DNA of 64,000 bases, from contig NC_070614.1 of NCBI RefSeq assembly GCF_027172205.1, positions 38,012,001-38,076,000 of the forward strand. The letters run 5' to 3'. The notes below the pieces were generated by a model. The model did not search any database and was not told the origin of the DNA. It saw only the letters and a program-made list of their open reading frames with translations. Origin of the DNA: Podarcis raffonei. Taxonomy: Eukaryota; Chordata; Lepidosauria; Squamata; Lacertidae. Position numbers and translations under genes: made by a program. This document shows positions 1 to 20,600 of the stretch, piece after piece (position 1 is the first letter of the stretch; each line of letters opens with the position of its first letter).

Positions 1-266
1 GACACTTCCGGGTCACGTGGCCAGTGTGACGAAGCTGCTCTGGCAAGCCAGCACCAGCGCAGCACACGGAAACGCCGTTTACCTTCCCGCTATAAAGCGG
101 TACCTATTTATCTACTTGCACTTCGGGGTGCTTTCGAACTGCTAGGTGGGCAGGAGCTGGGACCGAAAGACGGGAGCTCACCCCGCCGCAGGGATTCGAA
201 CCGCCGACCTTTCGATCGGCAAGCCCTAGGCGCTGAGGCTTTTACCCACAGCGCCACCCGCATCCC
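1..266 (-). repeat. Sauria-type tRNA SINE, cut by the window edge
   Basis: The tRNA-like head is at the right (reverse complement starts GGGATGCGGGTGGCGCTGTG) with a B box, GGTTCGAATCC in the element's own sense. The SINE body GTGCAAGTAGATAAATAGGTACC follows in shortened form. The 3' tail lies off the left edge. It is the same family as the copies at 16903, 18690 and 20199. Confidence 0.9.
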
Positions 267-267
267 G

Positions 268-905
268 TATAAGCACTCATCAAATGTATAAGCAATGTAT
301 AAGCACTCATCAAAACCCTGCAAAGTTTACTCAGTACTGTATACTGTTATACATGTATCATTTAAAATTATAAAGTATTGAACAAGAACCATAAAACGAA
401 ATGTTGACTGAAAGGCAGAAGAGATTATCATTAAATAAACTGAGGTGGATAAAACACCATACTAAGTGGCCAAACACTTTTTGTCCATGTGGAGGCAAAT
501 ACCAATAAAGCATGGATGCAGCGGACAAACAGTACTGTGTTTCCTTTTCAAACAGGGATCATGCTCACATAACTTTAAAAAAAAGTTAAGAAATTCCTTC
601 AGTCTCTAAACTATTGGAAACTGCTTTGATTAAAAAGTGCCCAAGAATCCACAGTACGGTATGTCCCTGAATTATCCATCCACATATGAACAAAACGTAT
701 TCACTGCCTATCTTCCTGTCCAGTTAATGCAGAGCAGACTTCCCCAAGCTGCTGCAATCCAACTCCCAATAGCTTCAGCCTCAGGCCTAGATTTATGGGA
801 GTCTGAACAGTGTAACAAGCTGGGAGACGCAAATGTAGAGTCAGGGGAATAGCTCTCCCCAAAAGGATCTCAGGGTGGGATCTATTTTTATTATTTTTCA
901 CTTGC
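268..905. other. TMEM143 intron 4 (left part)
   Basis: This is intron sequence downstream of exon 4, next to the SINE at the window edge. It is AT-rich and includes a short AGCACTCATCAAA duplication next to the SINE. I recognise no coding or RNA gene here. Confidence 0.5.
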
Positions 906-8326
<7,421 letters not shown>

Positions 8327-8851
8327 TCTAGGAAAGTTCAAAGTTTAGCAGTCAGGCATGTTCAGCTTCCTTTCCAAAGGCTTTCAAAAGTGACCCTAAT
8401 TTGCAGGTGGGATACAGCGGGCATTAGCCAGTAACGGGGCACATCTTTCTTCAAAGCAACAAAGTCAAAGGCTTGGCCACACCATGGAGGCCAAAATCTG
8501 TCCCTGGACAGGGGAGGGAAGGCTCCTTGCGGTCAGAGCCTTGGCCAGAGCAGCCAGGCCAGAGGTCTTCTGCACAACGGTGCCACCACCACCACCTGTG
8601 CAACTGGGCCTGGTCCAAATCAGATCAGCCAAACAGGAGGTGGGGTCACTGCCCCAAAACGCATTAAGTTGGCTGAACTGATGAGAATAGCGATACTCTC
8701 ACCAACTTACAGACAAAGCAGTGATTCCTTCCTCCTGCTGGAAGAAAAAGCCTTTGCATTCACTTTGGGCCCGTTTCAAACGGGGCGGAGGGCGGGAAGC
8801 CCACCATACAAGGTAGTAGGTTCCTAACCTCTGGGCTGACATTGGCCTTAG

Positions 8852-8863
8852 TGCGCACGCGCA
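8852..8863. promoter_or_regulatory. NRF-1-type site 1
   Basis: TGCGCACGCGCA, a near-palindrome fitting the consensus YGCGCAYGCGCR. NRF-1 drives many nuclear genes for mitochondrial proteins. Confidence 0.65.
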
Positions 8864-9416
8864 AGCTTCTTTCCCGCCCTTCGTTCCTTATTTGTGCCCG
8901 GGGGGGGCGGAGCCTCCTTTCCCCCGCAAGCGCATTAGCGCCTTTGACTTCAGTTCCCCTGTACGTCAGGCGCTTTGCTTAGCTGTTCAGCACTGTGCTC
9001 GCCAGTTTATGCTACAGATCTAGAAAATTTGTAGAAGAGTATCATGCACAGGGTTAATTATGCACAGTTTAAAAACTGGCTTTTCACTCCCATTTCCTAC
9101 ACAGTTTTATACAAGAGTTTCAGCATATCATTTCTATGATTCAGAGCAACGCCTTTCTACGCCGGCAAAAGGCAGACTTCCTTTCATTTTTTAACTGGAA
9201 ATTCGATCGTTTCATCACTCTACCCCTTTCTCTATAAACTCTTATCTCCATGACCGAGTCACGGTCTACGTTGCGGACGGGCAAAAGAATACTTCAACTT
9301 CAGAAACACGCAGGCGCATAGAATCGTTCTCCCCCCCCTTTGCTAAACTGAGCGCGCAACACGTACTCGTTCCTTTCCCCGAACCCGCCTCCACTTTTCG
9401 GGCTGTCGGTGTAAAC

Positions 9417-9428
9417 TGCGCACGCGCA
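9417..9428. promoter_or_regulatory. NRF-1-type site 2
   Basis: An identical TGCGCACGCGCA, 565 bp from site 1 and in the same CpG-rich interval. Confidence 0.65.
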
Positions 9429-9660
9429 GCTTTGTCTGCCGTCTGCTCCAGCATACAGAATTGTAGGATCCTCGCGCACGCCGTCGCGCGCTCCTTTGGC
9501 GCCCCGCCCTATATCAACCGTTCTTTTCCAACTGCCTTGCTGAGGCGGCGGCTGTCCGACCAGTCAGGCTTCGAGTTCGCTCACACGCTCTATTTGCTTT
9601 CCCCACCCTACGTGCGCGGGGACGCAAAAGGCGGGAAAATAACCTCCAAGTCTAAGGGAG

Positions 9661-11539
9661 TTTCTGAAGGGGTGGGAGGTGAGGAAGAAGGTGGGTTTAT
9701 GAAGGAATTTTTTTAAAAAATAGGAACTGAGATGTGGTAATACAGCGAGTTCCTCATCAGTTTTTGAGGAGGCTCAAGTGGTCAGTCCCGTGATGCCAAG
9801 GAGCATATTTTTTTATTCCTCTCAGAAAGGGCCATAATTGGGCTTTCATAATATCTCCTCACACCAATCCTGGATAATAGTTTAGGTTGAAAGATAGGCA
9901 CTCTTGCACAGCAATCCTCCGAGATTAATAGCCAAGCAGGGATTTGAGCCCGTGTCTCCTTATCTAAACCCAACACTCATTAAGCACCGCACTTGCTGGC
10001 TCCTGCTTTTGATGGAAATTGCCTCAATGAGTTTCATATTTACCAATGAACGTTTAAGATACAGGCCACTTTGTTACTTGCCCCACTACTGTGGTGAATG
10101 GGAAATGTCCAAGTAGATAAGTTCTGATTTTGATTTTAATGGTGAAGGGAAAAAGGTCAAAGGATACAGCCAGGTTCACACCAAACCTATTTTGATGAGA
10201 AACAGAAATAAACTGCAGACATGCTCTTTATGGCGGGGGTCAGGGAATGTATCCATGCAATGTTTCGTCCTGTTTTTATATGATGTGTGAAGCAGAAAAT
10301 GTTTAAAAATACAGGAAAGTTAGAAGTCAAAACAATTCTCGAGTTTCGTTTACTTGCTTGGAAAATCAATACATTATGTGCAGAAAACAAAGACAGAAAC
10401 TGGGGGAACACTTGTCTGCCATACAAAACAAGTTCAATTTTTGATCAGTGCTAGTTTGGCTGTTGGGGCTTCATGATGGTGTGGTGTGCTGTGCAATAAA
10501 CTATTGCCCATGATTTTACTGAATAATTTCAAGAAGCTTGCTCAGATTCATTTTGTAAAATATAACTTTGGGGTAAATTTGGAGAAATGTTATTCAAGCC
10601 CATAATACTTGTACAATGCATGGGTAGTTCCAGTACATTAGGCCTGGAGCACATGCTAGATTGGTCTAATCCAAAATGTTCATAGCCTGTCCTTAATTTA
10701 GGCAATTATTTAAAGAGTAATTGTCTTAGAAGAATTGCCATATGATGCTTGTGGAATCAAAAGACAGCAAGTATCAAAGGTTGGAATTCAATGTCTTGCT
10801 TTTTCAGTCAATTCCATCTGTGCAACACATCCACCTCCCATTCTTCTGCTGTGTGTTGTTCTGGGGGTTCCCCCTAACTTTCCCCAGAACCAATTTCCGG
10901 GGGTGGAGGGGAAGAGGAGAAGGGAAAGCCCTGTTGTGCAAGTGGAAGCTCTTGTTTCTGCTAAGGGCCTGGTTAGGTGAATCCTTCCCAACATCTGTAA
11001 TAAAACTCCGTAGTTCTCATTGAAAAATAAAAATGCAAATTTCTCACTACTGCAGTTTCAGGGCAATATATATATATTGGCAATTAAATTAAATTTGGTC
11101 AGTCTCATCCCAATGCACTATTACTTATTGCTTCATTAAGGTTTCCCAACCAATATTATGGGCTTTTTAAAAAGCAAATGGAGCACTGCCTGAACTGAAC
11201 CACCCAATCAATTTAATCTTTACAAAACTTCAACTACATATCAGTTAAGATTATACATCTGCTTTGCTTCTTAGTAAATTCTAATCTAAACAGATGTAGA
11301 GAATAAATTTATTAAGTTAATTTTATTGGTTTTACAGTGCTTTTGGCATGACAGTGGTCAGATACTCACCTTAGAGTTTGGTGATTGGGCGAGACCCTTG
11401 TAGGTCTGGGAAAGATGCCTTGATATACCGTACTACTTTTGAATTTTCAGGTGTTGGTAGGTAGAAACTTAGTAGTGTTTTCCTGCCTCATGCTTATTTT
11501 CTAATCTATTTCATGTTTCCCAACTTTTGTTTCCCACAG
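9661..11539. other. Probable SYNGR4 5' intron
   Basis: AT-rich sequence between the CpG interval and the acceptor at 11538-11539 (TTCCCACAG|CTCTC). I see no conserved reading frame or clear complete repeat. The 46 bases after the acceptor are 5' UTR. Confidence 0.5.
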
Positions 11540-11585
11540 CTCTCAAAATCCATCTTTGTTCTAGTGACAAAAAGGAAACTACACA

Positions 11586-11681
11586 ATGAGGAAAGTGATT
11601 ACAACTTTGCGGGAATTCTCAGACCATGACCTGGTGCACTTCTTCATAAGACCTCAGATCATTGCTCGGATGCTGGCAGGG
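11586..11681 (+). CDS. SYNGR4: SYNGR4 coding exon 1
   Basis: 32 codons from ATG to ...MLAG, phase 0, donor AGGG|GTGAGAA. 5' UTR runs back to the acceptor at 11539, so an upstream non-coding exon is expected. The first exon length matches human within one residue. Confidence 0.88.
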
Positions 11682-14600
11682 GTGAGAAAAAGTACAACAA
11701 AATCAAACACCGGTTCCATGACTTCTAAATTCAGGATCATATTTAGACATTGATTTGGTTTTGAATCAAAGCAATCCCTCCAGAATTACTTTCATTTTTT
11801 TTCTATTACAAACTATGAAATTCTAAAGAACATATCCCAGTACAACATGCATTGTTTTGACATCACCAGACACTTTCTGGGGCATTTATGCAAAGGTTGC
11901 ACTATACTTGTGGAATATGCAAGTGTAAAATGCACCAACACCAACTTGCACTCACACACACATGCCATCCATCTACACAAAAGATGTACACAATTTTTGT
12001 TACCAACTAAGATCTAGTTCTTTGGTTTTATAAGCAGGGCAGCTTTTCCTAACCCCATGGCTAGATTGCCTCTACATGGACAAGCTTGAAGCACTGAAGT
12101 CAAGTGTCTCACAGCTCTCACATGGATAGGAGCAGGAGAGCTCCTGATATTATTTTCTGTCTCATTGAATCTCTGTTTAGCATGAGGTATGAACCAGAGT
12201 CCTGATTTCAAACACACTCTGGTCAATTTCTAAATAAGCTAACTTCAAACCATAGGTTATCATGCTGATTTAATAAACTAGCTGGGGTTTGTTTCAAATC
12301 AGAATTCCTTATTTGTACGCAACACTAAGCCAAGATTCAGTGAAACCGATACTAAACTTGGCAGCTCTCTCCTCAGCTGTGGGGGAGTACAGGTTTTTCA
12401 CTCAGGTTTGCTAAGTCTCATTCAAGTTGCACTAAACCATACAAATGTAGCCCATGTTCTTCCATCAACCTCATTTACAGTACAATTTCCATTATATGAA
12501 CCAGAGTTATGTACCAGTTGTATTCCCATGGGCGTAGCCAGGTTTTTTGTGGGGGGCAGGACTTTTTGGGGGCAGAACTGACGTGATTGGTCAATTAGTT
12601 AAGTATTTCTATTGTTTTATTTGATAGGGGGAGCAGCTGCCCCGCCTTGGCTAAGCCTATGTGTGTTCCCCATGATAGTTTTGGTTTGTGTAAGGAGTTT
12701 GTATATTTTCTATGCTATTAGTAAGAGTGATGTTGGTACTACTTACATTGCTATTTTGTTTTTTTTTAATAGTAAGCAGCCTCTAGCATCTAGGCAGCGT
12801 AGTATGTTTTGGATTTGTCTCTAAATTCAAAAGCTTTATATGAACAGCATGATTATTTTCCAAATATGTAAGCAAAAACTGCCCATCTGCTAAGAACCTG
12901 AGACTTTCACTTGAGATATATGTGGGCCATGGTTAGGAAGAGCAGAGAACTAGACTTACTCATCTTCATCTCAATGCATACACTATGGGATTTGATTATT
13001 GGAGAGGACACAAAGACAAGATAGGTTGATTGTAAATATAGGCAAGAGTTTTACATGAGACATAATATTGTATCTCAACAACAATCATACTTAACTCTTT
13101 CTTGCTTTCGCCCTTCCCAGGTTTTATCCCTGACTATCTTTGCCTCCTTGGTGACGGAAGGTTATCAGAACCTGACAAATTCTTCCCAACTACACTGTGT
13201 TTTGAATGATAATGGGACAGCCTGCTGCTACGGCATCACAGTTGGCATACTCACCTTCCTCCATTGTCTTCTCTTTTTGGGTTTTGATGTCTATGAACCT
13301 TCCATTACAACTCACAAATTCAAATATACCATCCTTGTCCTGGATGTCACCTTCTCCAGTGAGTTGACTTCCTTTCTTCCAAAGCCATGGGATAGAGTTT
13401 TGATATATGTGATTAGTAGATTTGTGAAGCCCTGACACAACCAGATGCAAAGCCAGCATAATCATATATTCTAACCCCTGTTGTGTCCCAAAACTAGTTT
13501 ACATCACTGTAGCTATTATTTACTATACCTCCTACCACCACTTCTTGTTGTGTCTCAGCAAACCAACCAGCAGTTTCCCCAATGTATCAGCCTCAGTTGC
13601 TTTCCCACTTATCCCACTGCAGCTCTTTGCCAGTTGATGGTGTTTAGTACTCTGCTTTATCTGTCCCAATGGCCAAGGTGGTGGAGCCAAAGTGACAGAC
13701 CTAATTATAAGATGCCATTCTGAAGCATTGTAGCTTGTTTCCTATATAAATCAACTCAGTTATTGAAATCTGCTCCAGAGACCCTGCTTTGGGTCCCCTT
13801 GCTGTTAAAAGTGCAGAGGAAGGGGGTTTATCTAAGACCTCCTTAGTGAGGAGGAAAAGAAACGAAACTTAAGATCCAAATTATTCTATATTCACTTTTA
13901 TCAATATGTAGTATGTATCAATATGTACATACACATTTTCCATAAGAAGCAGAAGCTATCCATGGGTGGGTTACACCTTCCATTTTCTGGTTAGACAAGG
14001 CTATGTAAATACCTTCAAGCTTATTTGTTTGGTGAGAAGAGATCTACCATTTACAGTCCTGTCTGCTTTGCAACGATGAACTTCCAGATGGTTGCTATTT
14101 TGCAGTGGGATTCACTTGGCATATCTACAAATTCAGTAAAATGGGTTTTGTGCTCTTATGCTCTTATGCAGTAAACCTGCTTTTGAAAAAAAATCCAAAC
14201 TTTCTGGGTTAATGGAAGTGATGGGAAAACAAACAGGAATATATGAGGTAACAGTTGCTTGATACAGCACTATAACCTCCCTGCAAACAAATCAAAATGG
14301 ATGCTCAATAAACCGGACTTTGTGTAACATCTCCACAAATGTTATGCAAACAAATCAGGATGAATTATCAATAACTAATTCATCTATAAGCAACCTCTGG
14401 CAGGAAGTGCTAATCACCAGTGGTTAATAACCAGCTGCTCAGAAAAGTTACCTCAGAATACTGAAAGCTAAAGCTCTGCAGTCTTCAATAACTAGGTTGG
14501 AGCAGTATTATCTGATTGTCAAGGGCATGGAAAAATGGCTATGTCTCCTCAAGGTGCTCGTGGAGATCCAACAATAACTGGATTTATTGGTTAGTTTTTC

Positions 14601-17600
14601 TTGCCAAATGCAACTCAAAGCAACTTACAACCAGATAAACAGAAACACACAAGAGATACATTAAACAAAAAAGTACATTAAAACAACACATTAAAAATAC
14701 CCCACTACCACAGTTGTCTTATACTCCTTTCCCCATCTCTTTAATAACAGTCCCTCACATATGTGCCTTACCCTAGCAGCATTTTTTTGCACAGGTTTCC
14801 ACTTTTCCCCACTCCCACACAGAATTATCAGAATCACATGTCAAAGCTTAACTACATCTGCAGGAGATTGAGGCGTTGAGGTACTCTGCCATCATATTCA
14901 GGTAGGGAAGGGGAGGAGTACCTCTGTGAAACCCTAGAGAGCTGCTAGTAGAAATCCTGAGCTGGATGAATAAATGGTCTTAGTGGGTGGGGAAACCTAA
15001 GGCCAGGGAGCCAAATCCAGGCCACAACCCTCACTAACCCTGTTCTGCACCCTCAAGTGTTTTTGCCTGGCTGGAATATGCGTTTCCATGAACCTATAGT
15101 GCTTTTCACTTGCCTGGGTTATGGGTAGAGAGGCGTGTATATGTGTAAATAGTTGACGTGTGTGGTTGAAATGTAGCCTATTGTATAAAGGCAAGGGAAG
15201 AGTCGCATATGTTACTCTGGCCACTTTTTGCCTTTGTCCCCACTCACAACTGGTCCCAAAGGTTGCCCATGAGGGAATGTGGCTATTGTACTACAAAAGG
15301 TTCCTGTAAAATATGTGAAAGAATCCATGCTGCTGATGGGCACTCTGACTGCCTTCTTTTATACTGATTGAGTATTGTATTGCCTTCTTGTACCTCTGCC
15401 TGTTGTTTCATTTCTTGATGAGCGAATCCCTGTGCTGGGGAGTTCACAAAAGACAACAGACAAAACATGGAGACAGACAAGGAAACAATAAGAAAATACC
15501 AGTTCCATACAAAATGCTGTCATTTCCACATGCTGTCTTATCTGTTGCTGTCAGACTTATTGGACAAGCATGATCACAGAAAATGAGTGCTTCAAGTAGG
15601 GCAATGAGTTGGCATTATATATCTGAATGAAACATTTTTCAGGCCCTGGCTTTTGGCAACTCATCAGTGCTCAATACAGCTCCAGAAATGCCACTGAGCC
15701 ATCTCATCTGGTTTTTTTGCCTTCCATCTGTACTGCCTGTCAAAGATCTCCACACCTTCTGTCAGATTAAGCTATTGAGTACATTGCCTTCCCACCCCAC
15801 TGGGTATTCATTTTAGGCCCTCTTTATCCCTAGAAAATATATTGGTCAAATTAATTACTTTTGCCCTATATGTTGTCCTGTGCCAGTACAAATCTAGTTT
15901 CTTTATCTCGGAACCAAAGAATAAAGTTGAGTTCACTGAAATGGAAAGGTATAGTTTAAAGTATAGTTAAACCACATCAAAAGGAAATACCTTATTTTTT
16001 GCACCATAACACTCACTTTTTTCCTCCTAGAAAGTAAGGGGAAATGTCTGTGAGTGTTATGGAGGGAATGCCTACGGGTGGCATGCCTACGGATTTTCCT
16101 CCTCTAAAAACTACGTGCGTGTTATGGTCGGGTGCGTGTTATAGAGCGAAAAATACGGTACATTTTACTATGTAAACATAAAATCCAGCAAAAGAAAGGT
16201 CAGATGTTTCGGTGATTTCCTCAGGAGTGCAATAGATAATACTACCAAATTTGTGAGGAAAAGCAATACATTCTTTTGCCTCTGTGTTTAAAGCCATATC
16301 TCTAATAATTAAAGATTAGTAGAGGCCAGATTATCCCACACCTGATTATTTTGGGGCTCTTGCCTCTAAAACATCTGGCACAAGTCTTATTTGAGATAGG
16401 ATGTTTGGCTGGCTGGACCATAAACAAAGCTGATGCAATCTGGCAGCTTTCCTTTTCTCCCTTATTGTTCATCAGCTACAAAGGCAAAAGCTCCTTTTAA
16501 TACACCTGTCAATTGTGCAGTGTTTGTTTTAGGGAATGATTGCCCTTCTGATCCCTGAAGGCAGTTGGTTTATCCATGAATGCAGGAGCTTTTATTAAAT
16601 TTAGATTTTGCTGACTTAGTTCTGAAGCTGCTATAATGCTGCTGCTGCTGCAGTTTAGAGCCACCTTCTCAATTTCTCACTATGAGATTGGTCAGGTTTT
16701 GGAATGTAACAAGAGCCCAGCTGGAACAAATAAAAGGCCCATCTAATCCAGCACACTGTTCTCACAGTAGCCAGCCTATGGGAATCCCACAAGCAGGACA
16801 TGAGTGCCGCTGTGCTCTCCAGCAGCTGATATTCAGAGGCATGCTGCCCCTGATAATGCAGGTAATTCAGTTGCCATGGCTAATAGCCGTTGATAGAGGT
16901 CTTAAAAGGTAAAGGGACCCCTGACCATTAGGTCCAGTCGTGGCTGACTCTGGGGTTGCGGCGCTCATCTTGCTTTATTGGCCGAGGGAGCCGGCGTACA
17001 GCTTCCGGGTCATGTGGCCAGCCTGACTAAGCCGCTTCTGGCGAACCAGAGCAGCACACGGAAACGCCGTTTACCTTCCTGCCGGAGCGGTACCTATTTA
17101 TCTACTTGCACTTTGACGTGCTTTCGAACTGCTAGGTTGGCAGGAGCAGGGACCAAACAACGGGAGCTCACCCTGTCATGGGGATTTGAACCACTGACCT
17201 TCTGATCGGCAAATCCTAGGCTCTGTGGTTTAACCCACAGCGCCACCTGCGATAGAGGTCTAACTTGTCATTAATTTGTCTAAACCTCTTCAAAAGCCAT
17301 TGAAGTTGGTGGCCATTGCTACATTTTGTGGTAGTGAAGCACACTATGAGATATGTAAAAAAATACTTCCTTTTGTTTGTCCTACTGAATCTTCCTACAT
17401 TCAGTTTCATTGGATGACTTTAGGTTCTGATATTATGGGGTGAGGGACTTCTCTCTATCCACTTTCTTCACGTAATGCATAATTTTATACATCTCTATCA
17501 TGTCCCCCATACCTTTTTAAAACTGAACAGCCTCAAAAAATGTAACTTTTCCTTATAGGAGAGTTTTTCCAGCCTCATGATAGTTTTGGTTGCCCAAAGC

Positions 17601-20600
17601 TTTTCCAGCACTAGAATATACCTTTTGAAGTGCACCAAGCAGAACTGTACATAATATTCGGAGTGTGGTCACACTTGTATCACAGCACTGCATGTAATAT
17701 TTATGATTTTATTTTCAATCCCTTTCCTAATGATCCCCAACATGGAATGCGCCTTTTTCACAGCTACTGAATACTGAGGTGACATTTTCATTGAGCTGTT
17801 CATCATCACTCTGAAGATCTCTTTACTGGTCAGTTACCAGTCACCACTAATTCAGTTTCCATAAATCTTTATGTGAAGTAAGGATTTTTGTCCCAGTGTG
17901 CATCACTTAAACTACTTTACTTTGAATTACCATGGTAATATTTATTTAGTTACTATTTTATTTATTACATTTATATACCACCTTTTTCTTCCAGGGAGCT
18001 CAAAGTGGTGAACATGGCTCTCCTCCCCATTTCATCCTCACAACAACCCTGTGAGGTAGGTTAGGCTGAGAGTCAGTGGCTGGCCCAAGGTTACCCAGTG
18101 AGCTTCATGGCTGAGTGGGGATTTTAACCCTGCTATCCCAGGTCATAGCCCTACACTTTAACTACAATACCATTCACAGAATTTGGAGAGATTATTTTGG
18201 AGCTCCTTATAATCCATTTTTACTACTCTGAACATTTGGGTGTCATCAGCAAATGGGGCCACCTCACTGCTAGCCTCTAACTGCAGTTCATTTATGAATA
18301 AGTTGAAAAGCATCAGTCCCAGTATAACTTTTTGGGGACCCTACTTTATACATCTCTTCAATGATAGAACTATCCATTTATTCCTGCTCTCCATGTCATG
18401 TTCCTACTGATCCAAACAGGTCTTACAGTCTGCTTATTGCTAAGCTTACTTGGTGAGGGACTTTAACAAAAGGTTAACAGCTTTGTGTGTTGTTTTTGTT
18501 TTACAATCAAGCAATATATAATTTTTATGAAATTACATAAATAAAGACATAAATAATCTCTATCCATATGCTTATTGACATTTTTAAAGAACTCTAAAAT
18601 GTTGGTTAGAGGGAACTTACATTTATGAAAGCCATGCTGGTTCTTCTTGGGCAACATTTGTTTTTATATGCTTCTATCTTTAATAATAAGGGACGCGGGT
18701 GGCGCTGTGGGTAAATGCCTCAGCGCCTAGGGCTTGCCGATCGAAAGGTTGGCGGTTCGAATCCCCGCGGCGGGGTGCGCTCCCGCTGCTCGGTCCCAGC
18801 GCCTGCCAACCTAGCAGTTCGAAAGCACCCCCGGGTGCAAGTAGATAAATAGGGACCGCTTACTGGCGGGAAGGTAAACGGCGTTTCCGTGTACTGCACT
18901 GGCTCGCCAGATGCAGCTTTGTCACGCTGGCCACGTGACCCGGAAGTGTCTCCGGACAGCGCTGGCCCCCGGCCTCTTGAGTGAGATGGGCGCACAACCC
19001 TAGAGTCTGTCAAGACTGGCCCATACGGGCAGGGGTACCTTTACCTTTACCTTAACCACTCTGTAATTTCCCTGGTCCTCTCTGGATTCCTTTTTTTAAA
19101 ATTGGGGTTACATTGCCCATTTCTCAGGGTTGCCATATGTCCTCCTTTTCCAGGATATGCCCTCTTTTTTATGAGTAGAGTCGTCATAGTGAGCCATAGT
19201 TAAAAGTAGAAGTTGGCAAATGTGTCCTTTTTTTGCTCTTCAAAATGTGGCAACCCTACATTTGCTATATTTTACAGCAAAGATATCCAGAGAGAAGAAC
19301 TTTTATCAGTTGGGAAGAACAGAGCAGTATGGTGAACACCAGAGGCTACTGAACCTTATATTATCTTATTCACCAGTTAGCACAAAAAGTCCTGCTCTAA
19401 AATGAAGCTTCATTTGAGTTTTTAACTGTTTGTATCACATTCTAACCTCTTATTTTCTCCTCAGTTATCTGGACATGCCTGTGGTTTGTTGGGTTCTGCT
19501 TCCTAGCCAATCAGTGGATCAGATCGACAAGCCACTACCTGCTGGGAACTGGTGCTGCCCGAACCAGCATCACCTTTGCCGTCCTCTCCGTTCCATGCTG
19601 GGTGAGTCAGTCAAGTACTCCCCTTTTATTTCAGAGTAACGAGAAAGCCTGCTGAGTCAGCAACATAAGAGGGGTCCCTCCCTGCAGAGTGTCAATAGAA
19701 AAGACAAACCCATCTTATCAAAGCCAAAGTTGATCCCTTCCAAGAAGCAGGTGGCACATACCCTAGTTATTTAAGGAGAAGAGGGTGATGCCATAAGGGG
19801 CACTATTTTTCCTTCTATATAGTGAATGTTATTTTTCCCCCTGAAATGTCGTATGATAAGCCTAATTCTCTTTAGCATGTACGCACAATTTTTTAAATCA
19901 GAGAGTGTTTGATTATGAATCAAGAAACAGGCAGTGAAGCTACATTTTAGCTGGCATGAAGTGGCATATAACAAGACATAAAAGTCCTTTCTGGGGAGGA
20001 AAGGTAGGTGGCTAGTCAAAGTTTGGTTAATACTGAGAAAGTGAGCTCGGGGCAGAGTCAGGCCTAGGCCAGGCCAGTTGTCTTTTGCTAATTGCAGCCT
20101 CCAATTGTGGGTCCTTGGCAGCGGAAGTGCTTCTCTGAGACAGGTGTGTCTGTCGTCCAAAGGTGTTCTCTGCAGTGGTTGCTGGTGTGTTTGGCATAAG
20201 GTAAAGGTGAAGGGGACCCCTGACCATTAGGTCCAGTCGTGGCCAACTCGGGTTGTGGCGCTCATCTCGCTTTATTGGCCGAGGGAGCTGGTGTACAGCT
20301 TCCGGGTCATGTGGCCAGCATGACTAAGCTGCTTCTGGCGAACCAGAGCAGCGCACGGAAACGCAGTTTACCTTCCCACCTGAGCAGTACCTATTTATCT
20401 ACTTGCACTTTGACGTGCTTTTGAACTGCTAGGTTGGCAGGAGCAGGGACCAAGCAACGGGAGCTCATCCCATCACGGGGATTTGAACAGCTGACCTGAT
20501 CAGCAAACCCTAGGCTCTGTGGTTTAACCCACAGTGCCACCCACGTCCCTTAGTGTTTGGCATATGGCATATGGCATTTGACATATGGCAGTGTAAAATG

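Larger units (their letters stand above)
8750..9660. promoter_or_regulatory. CpG-rich bidirectional promoter interval, TMEM143 / SYNGR4
   Basis: CpG-rich compared with its surroundings and lying between two divergent genes. It contains GGGGGGGCGGAGCC (GC box) near 8900, two TGCGCACGCGCA NRF-1-type palindromes, and GGCGCCCCGCCC near 9500. TMEM143 starts 0.4 kb to the left on the minus strand. SYNGR4 must have a non-coding 5' exon upstream of its acceptor at 11539, and a possible donor GGGAG|GTGAGGAAG is visible at 9678. Transcription starts are not mapped. Confidence 0.7.
16705..19115 (-). mobile_element. CR1-like LINE, 3' half, with three nested SINEs
   Basis: Minus-strand reading gives the end of a reverse transcriptase ORF, with the phrase NRRKYFFT-like at 17400-17340 (RTNKRKYFFTYLIV). 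The 3' end, near 16705-16735, reads GCTGGATTAGATGGGCC. The same stretch is collinear with the copies at 26165-27640 and 43590-44030. SINEs at 16903-17250, 17945-18180 and 18690-19053 interrupt it. The coding region is decayed. Confidence 0.75.

Noticed and set aside
1-266. tRNA gene at the left edge
   Set aside because: The A and B boxes belong to a Sauria-type SINE with three more copies in this window.
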